Shown piece after piece: positions 62,051-64,000 of a stretch of 64,000 nt of DNA. How positions within the stretch are numbered: the first letter of the stretch is position 1; each line of letters starts with the position of its first letter. The stretch covers positions 1,426,001-1,490,000 of the forward strand of contig NZ_CP184830.1 in the NCBI RefSeq assembly GCF_049275935.1, given 5' to 3'. A program made the translations under genes and the position numbers. The notes below the pieces were generated by a model that was not told the DNA's origin, did no database searches, and saw nothing but the letters and a program-made list of their open reading frames with translations. This stretch comes from Endozoicomonas_A sp049275935 (GTDB lineage Bacteria; Pseudomonadota; Gammaproteobacteria; Pseudomonadales; Endozoicomonadaceae).

Positions 62051-63241
62051 GTGGATGCCATTACTCACTCTCATTTACCCATGGGAACTGATGTAACGTC
62101 GACGAACGATGCCTGTCCTATTTGTTTGGAAGATTTCCATGGTCGCGATGTGACGGCTGTGAGCGTCAAACCTGTATTTCAAACCCAATGTGGCCACCGC
62201 TACCATGTGGACTGTATTACGCAGCTATTTCTTGAAGTAGCCATAGACCGCCGCCAGTGCGCGTATTGCCGGGGAGACCCGTTCCCTGTGATGAATTTGA
62301 ACACCGGTGAATCTCACCAGGTTAAATTTTTCCCCAATCTGAGGTTTTATTATGCCTGTTCAAACGGGAACCGGGAACAGGTGTCCAGGGCGCTGGCAGA
62401 AGGAGTCAATGTCAATGCCGTCATGAATAAGGATACTCCCTTGATCTTGGCATCCAATGAGGGGGATGAAGTGATCGTCGACCACCTGCTCAAGGCCGGG
62501 GCGGACGTCAATACCGCCCGGACTGAGGACGGCGCCACCGCGCTGATGGTAGCTGCCCAGCGGGGCAGGACCAACTGCGTGAAACTTCTGCTCAAGGCCA
62601 GGGCGAATGTCAACGCCCGAAATGTGACGGGCGCCACTCCACTGTACTTTGCTGCTGAGAAAGGCAGAACCGGGTGCGCGAAACTCCTGCTCAATGCCGG
62701 GGCAGATCGCAACATCCCCAAGACTTCGGATGGCGCCACCCCTCTGTCCATCGCTGTTTCGAGAAGCTATGTCGAGTGCGTGGAACTCTTGATCAAAGAC
62801 GAGGCAGATCTCAACACCCGGTTCAGGGATGGCAACACGCTGCTACTCATTGCAGCCTGTAAGGGCACCATGGAACTCCTGATCAAACATGGGGCGGATC
62901 TCAACGCCGCCAGAACTTCGGATGGCGCCACCCCGCTTTTCATCGCAGCTTTAAAAGGCAATACCGATTGCGTCGAAACCCTGATCAACTGCGGGGCGAA
63001 TGTCAACGCCGCCAGGACTTCGGATGGCGCCACCCCGCTTTTCATCGCAGCTTTGAAAGGCAATACCAATTGCGTGGAAACCCTGATCAACGCCGGGGCG
63101 GATCTCAACGCCGCCAGAACTTCGGATGGCGCCACCCCGCTGTCTATCGCAATCGAGATGGACAACATCGACTGCGCATTGGCCCTTATCAAGGCCAAGA
63201 CTCCGAAGAGAACAAATGAAGGGTACTGCATTATCCTGTAA
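62051..63241 (+). CDS. RING-H2/ankyrin protein, array gene 8 (no-signal type)
   Basis: 396 residues from GTG 62051 with GAGGAGG nine bases upstream, the best ribosome site of the array. MDAITHSHLPMGTDVTSTND, canonical RING-H2 CPICLEDF..QTQCGHRYHVDC..RQCAYC, linker PFPVMNLNTGESHQVKFFPN and about nine ankyrin repeats, one shortened (AACKGTMELLIKHGADL). The C-terminus EGYCIIL is CaaX-like. Two consecutive repeats near 62880-63130 are almost identical DNA. Confidence 0.85.
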   Translation: MDAITHSHLPMGTDVTSTNDACPICLEDFHGRDVTAVSVKPVFQTQCGHRYHVDCITQLFLEVAIDRRQCAYCRGDPFPVMNLNTGESHQVKFFPNLRFYYACSNGNREQVSRALAEGVNVNAVMNKDTPLILASNEGDEVIVDHLLKAGADVNTARTEDGATALMVAAQRGRTNCVKLLLKARANVNARNVTGATPLYFAAEKGRTGCAKLLLNAGADRNIPKTSDGATPLSIAVSRSYVECVELLIKDEADLNTRFRDGNTLLLIAACKGTMELLIKHGADLNAARTSDGATPLFIAALKGNTDCVETLINCGANVNAARTSDGATPLFIAALKGNTNCVETLINAGADLNAARTSDGATPLSIAIEMDNIDCALALIKAKTPKRTNEGYCIIL

Positions 63242-63307
63242 CACGGCTTTAAGGAGTTCCCATCTGCTGAGTTTTTGAAATTCGTGATTATTTAGTCACA
63301 GCAAACT

Positions 63308-63337
63308 TTGATAGCCATACAAATAAACTATCATGAT
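63308..63337 (+). promoter_or_regulatory. Promoter-like motif before array gene 9
   Basis: TTGATA and CATGAT with an 18-base spacer, the closest -35 match of the set. Confidence 0.45.
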
Positions 63338-63377
63338 TACTTTGGACCTAAACTGCGCTGCTTATTGGCTAGTACAG

Positions 63378-64000
63378 ATGTTCTACCTAAAGGTCACATT
63401 GATCGCTGCCCTCTTCTCATGGACACTGAAGGCCGATCTACTTGAAATTTGTCTGGATTGCTACCGCTACCATAGCCGTAGTAGAGAGACTGTGTTCGTC
63501 ATCACCCGATGTCGCCACTTCTACCATCTGGACTGCATTACGAGGCAATTTGTTATTCAGCCCACAGGCTCTCGCCAGTGCGGGTATTGCCGACAAAACC
63601 CGCTCCCTGTTTTGCATTGGCATACCGGTGAATCGTACCCGGATACATTTTTCCCCAATCAGACCTTTTATGATGCCTGTTATGACGGGGATTTGGATCA
63701 GGTGGAGAAGTCACTGGCAGAAGGAGTCAATGTCAATGCCGTTATGACCGATGATTTCACATCCTTGATGTTGGCATCCTCCGGAGGGCACACGGACGTC
63801 GTTGAACGCCTTATCAACGCCGGAGCAAACGTCAACGCCGCCATGACCTCGAATGGCGCCACCCCGCTTTTCTTCGCAGCTTGGAAAGGCCATACCGATT
63901 GCATGAAAATCCTGATCAACGCCGGGGCGGATCTCAACGCCGCCAGGACTTCGGATGGTGCCACCCCGTTGCTCGCCGCTGCTGAGAAAGGCAATACCGT
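63378..64000 (+). CDS. RING-H2-like/ankyrin protein, array gene 9, runs off the window
   Basis: From ATG 63378: MFYLKVTLIAALFSWTLKAD, a signal-type start, but the finger is of the RING-H2 kind: CRHFYHLDC and RQCGYC. The first zinc Cys is lost (DLLEICLDC where others have D.C.IC), although a new Cys appears three residues later. Four ankyrin units are seen before the edge. It mixes the signal start of one class with the finger of the other, suggesting a hybrid gene. The frame is open at 64000. Confidence 0.82.
   Translation, partial: MFYLKVTLIAALFSWTLKADLLEICLDCYRYHSRSRETVFVITRCRHFYHLDCITRQFVIQPTGSRQCGYCRQNPLPVLHWHTGESYPDTFFPNQTFYDACYDGDLDQVEKSLAEGVNVNAVMTDDFTSLMLASSGGHTDVVERLINAGANVNAAMTSNGATPLFFAAWKGHTDCMKILINAGADLNAARTSDGATPLLAAAEKGNT

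Overview
The window reads as the chromosome of a gammaproteobacterium, most likely Endozoicomonas or a close relative (Oceanospirillales, animal-associated marine symbionts). This is inferred from the ilvC/ilvY, ilvIH, urease/urt, PBP1B and DmdC-like gene set together with a large expansion of eukaryote-like ankyrin proteins. No rRNA, tRNA or CRISPR array was seen.

Layout. 1-7.5 kb: end of a DMT transporter, then branched-chain amino acid synthesis (ilvC with divergent ilvY, and ilvI-ilvH). Between ilvC/ilvY and ilvH lies an unknown gene plus a tandem copy of it, broken by a miniature IS200/IS605-type element that itself carries a MITE. 7.5-19.5 kb: accessory region. Small minus-strand genes (three unknown genes, a LysE exporter, a YafQ-DinJ and an MqsRA toxin-antitoxin pair) alternate with three truncated direct copies of a phage-portal-like gene. 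An IS91-type element (tyrosine recombinase plus transposase, both broken) has a 3.3 kb block of ankyrin genes inserted inside its recombinase gene. 19.5-31.8 kb: a full urea system, ureDABCEFG on the minus strand and urtABCDE divergent on the plus strand, with a sigma-54 promoter and an NtrC-type site in the shared intergenic region. 31.8-39.4 kb: housekeeping genes (yqcC, a TPR lipoprotein, mrcB/PBP1B, a P-loop kinase, a TfoX C-domain protein, moeB, gcvH, DinB-like and YHS proteins). 39.9-46.6 kb: secreted subtilisin, then a TonB receptor - YfiR - hybrid histidine kinase operon. 47-53 kb: two paralogous ~595-residue acyl-CoA dehydrogenases (DmdC-like) flanking a beta-barrel protein, a small membrane protein and a deleted IS110/IS1111-type element lodged in one arm of a palindrome.

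53.1-64 kb and beyond: a tandem array of at least eight intact or partial genes plus two degenerate ones, all on the plus strand. Each encodes an N-terminal RING-like zinc finger followed by 6-10 ankyrin repeats. Two N-terminal types are mixed: one starts with a signal-peptide-like hydrophobic segment and carries a degenerate RING (CCG...FD..C). The other has no signal and a canonical RING-H2 (C.H..H..C). Most signal-type genes share one intergenic module with a recurring promoter-like motif. Near-identical ankyrin units, in-frame 18-bp and 99-bp duplications, frameshifted members and a related 840-residue gene 40 kb away inside the IS91 element point to rapid recombination-driven diversification. 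The array looks like a bank of candidate host-directed ubiquitin-ligase-like effectors and is the most interesting feature of the window.

How it works together (inference): urea is imported by UrtABCDE under nitrogen control and hydrolysed by urease. BCAA synthesis is locally regulated by IlvY. The DmdC-like pair fits fatty acid or DMSP-derived thioester oxidation. The ankyrin/RING proteins probably act on a eukaryotic host.
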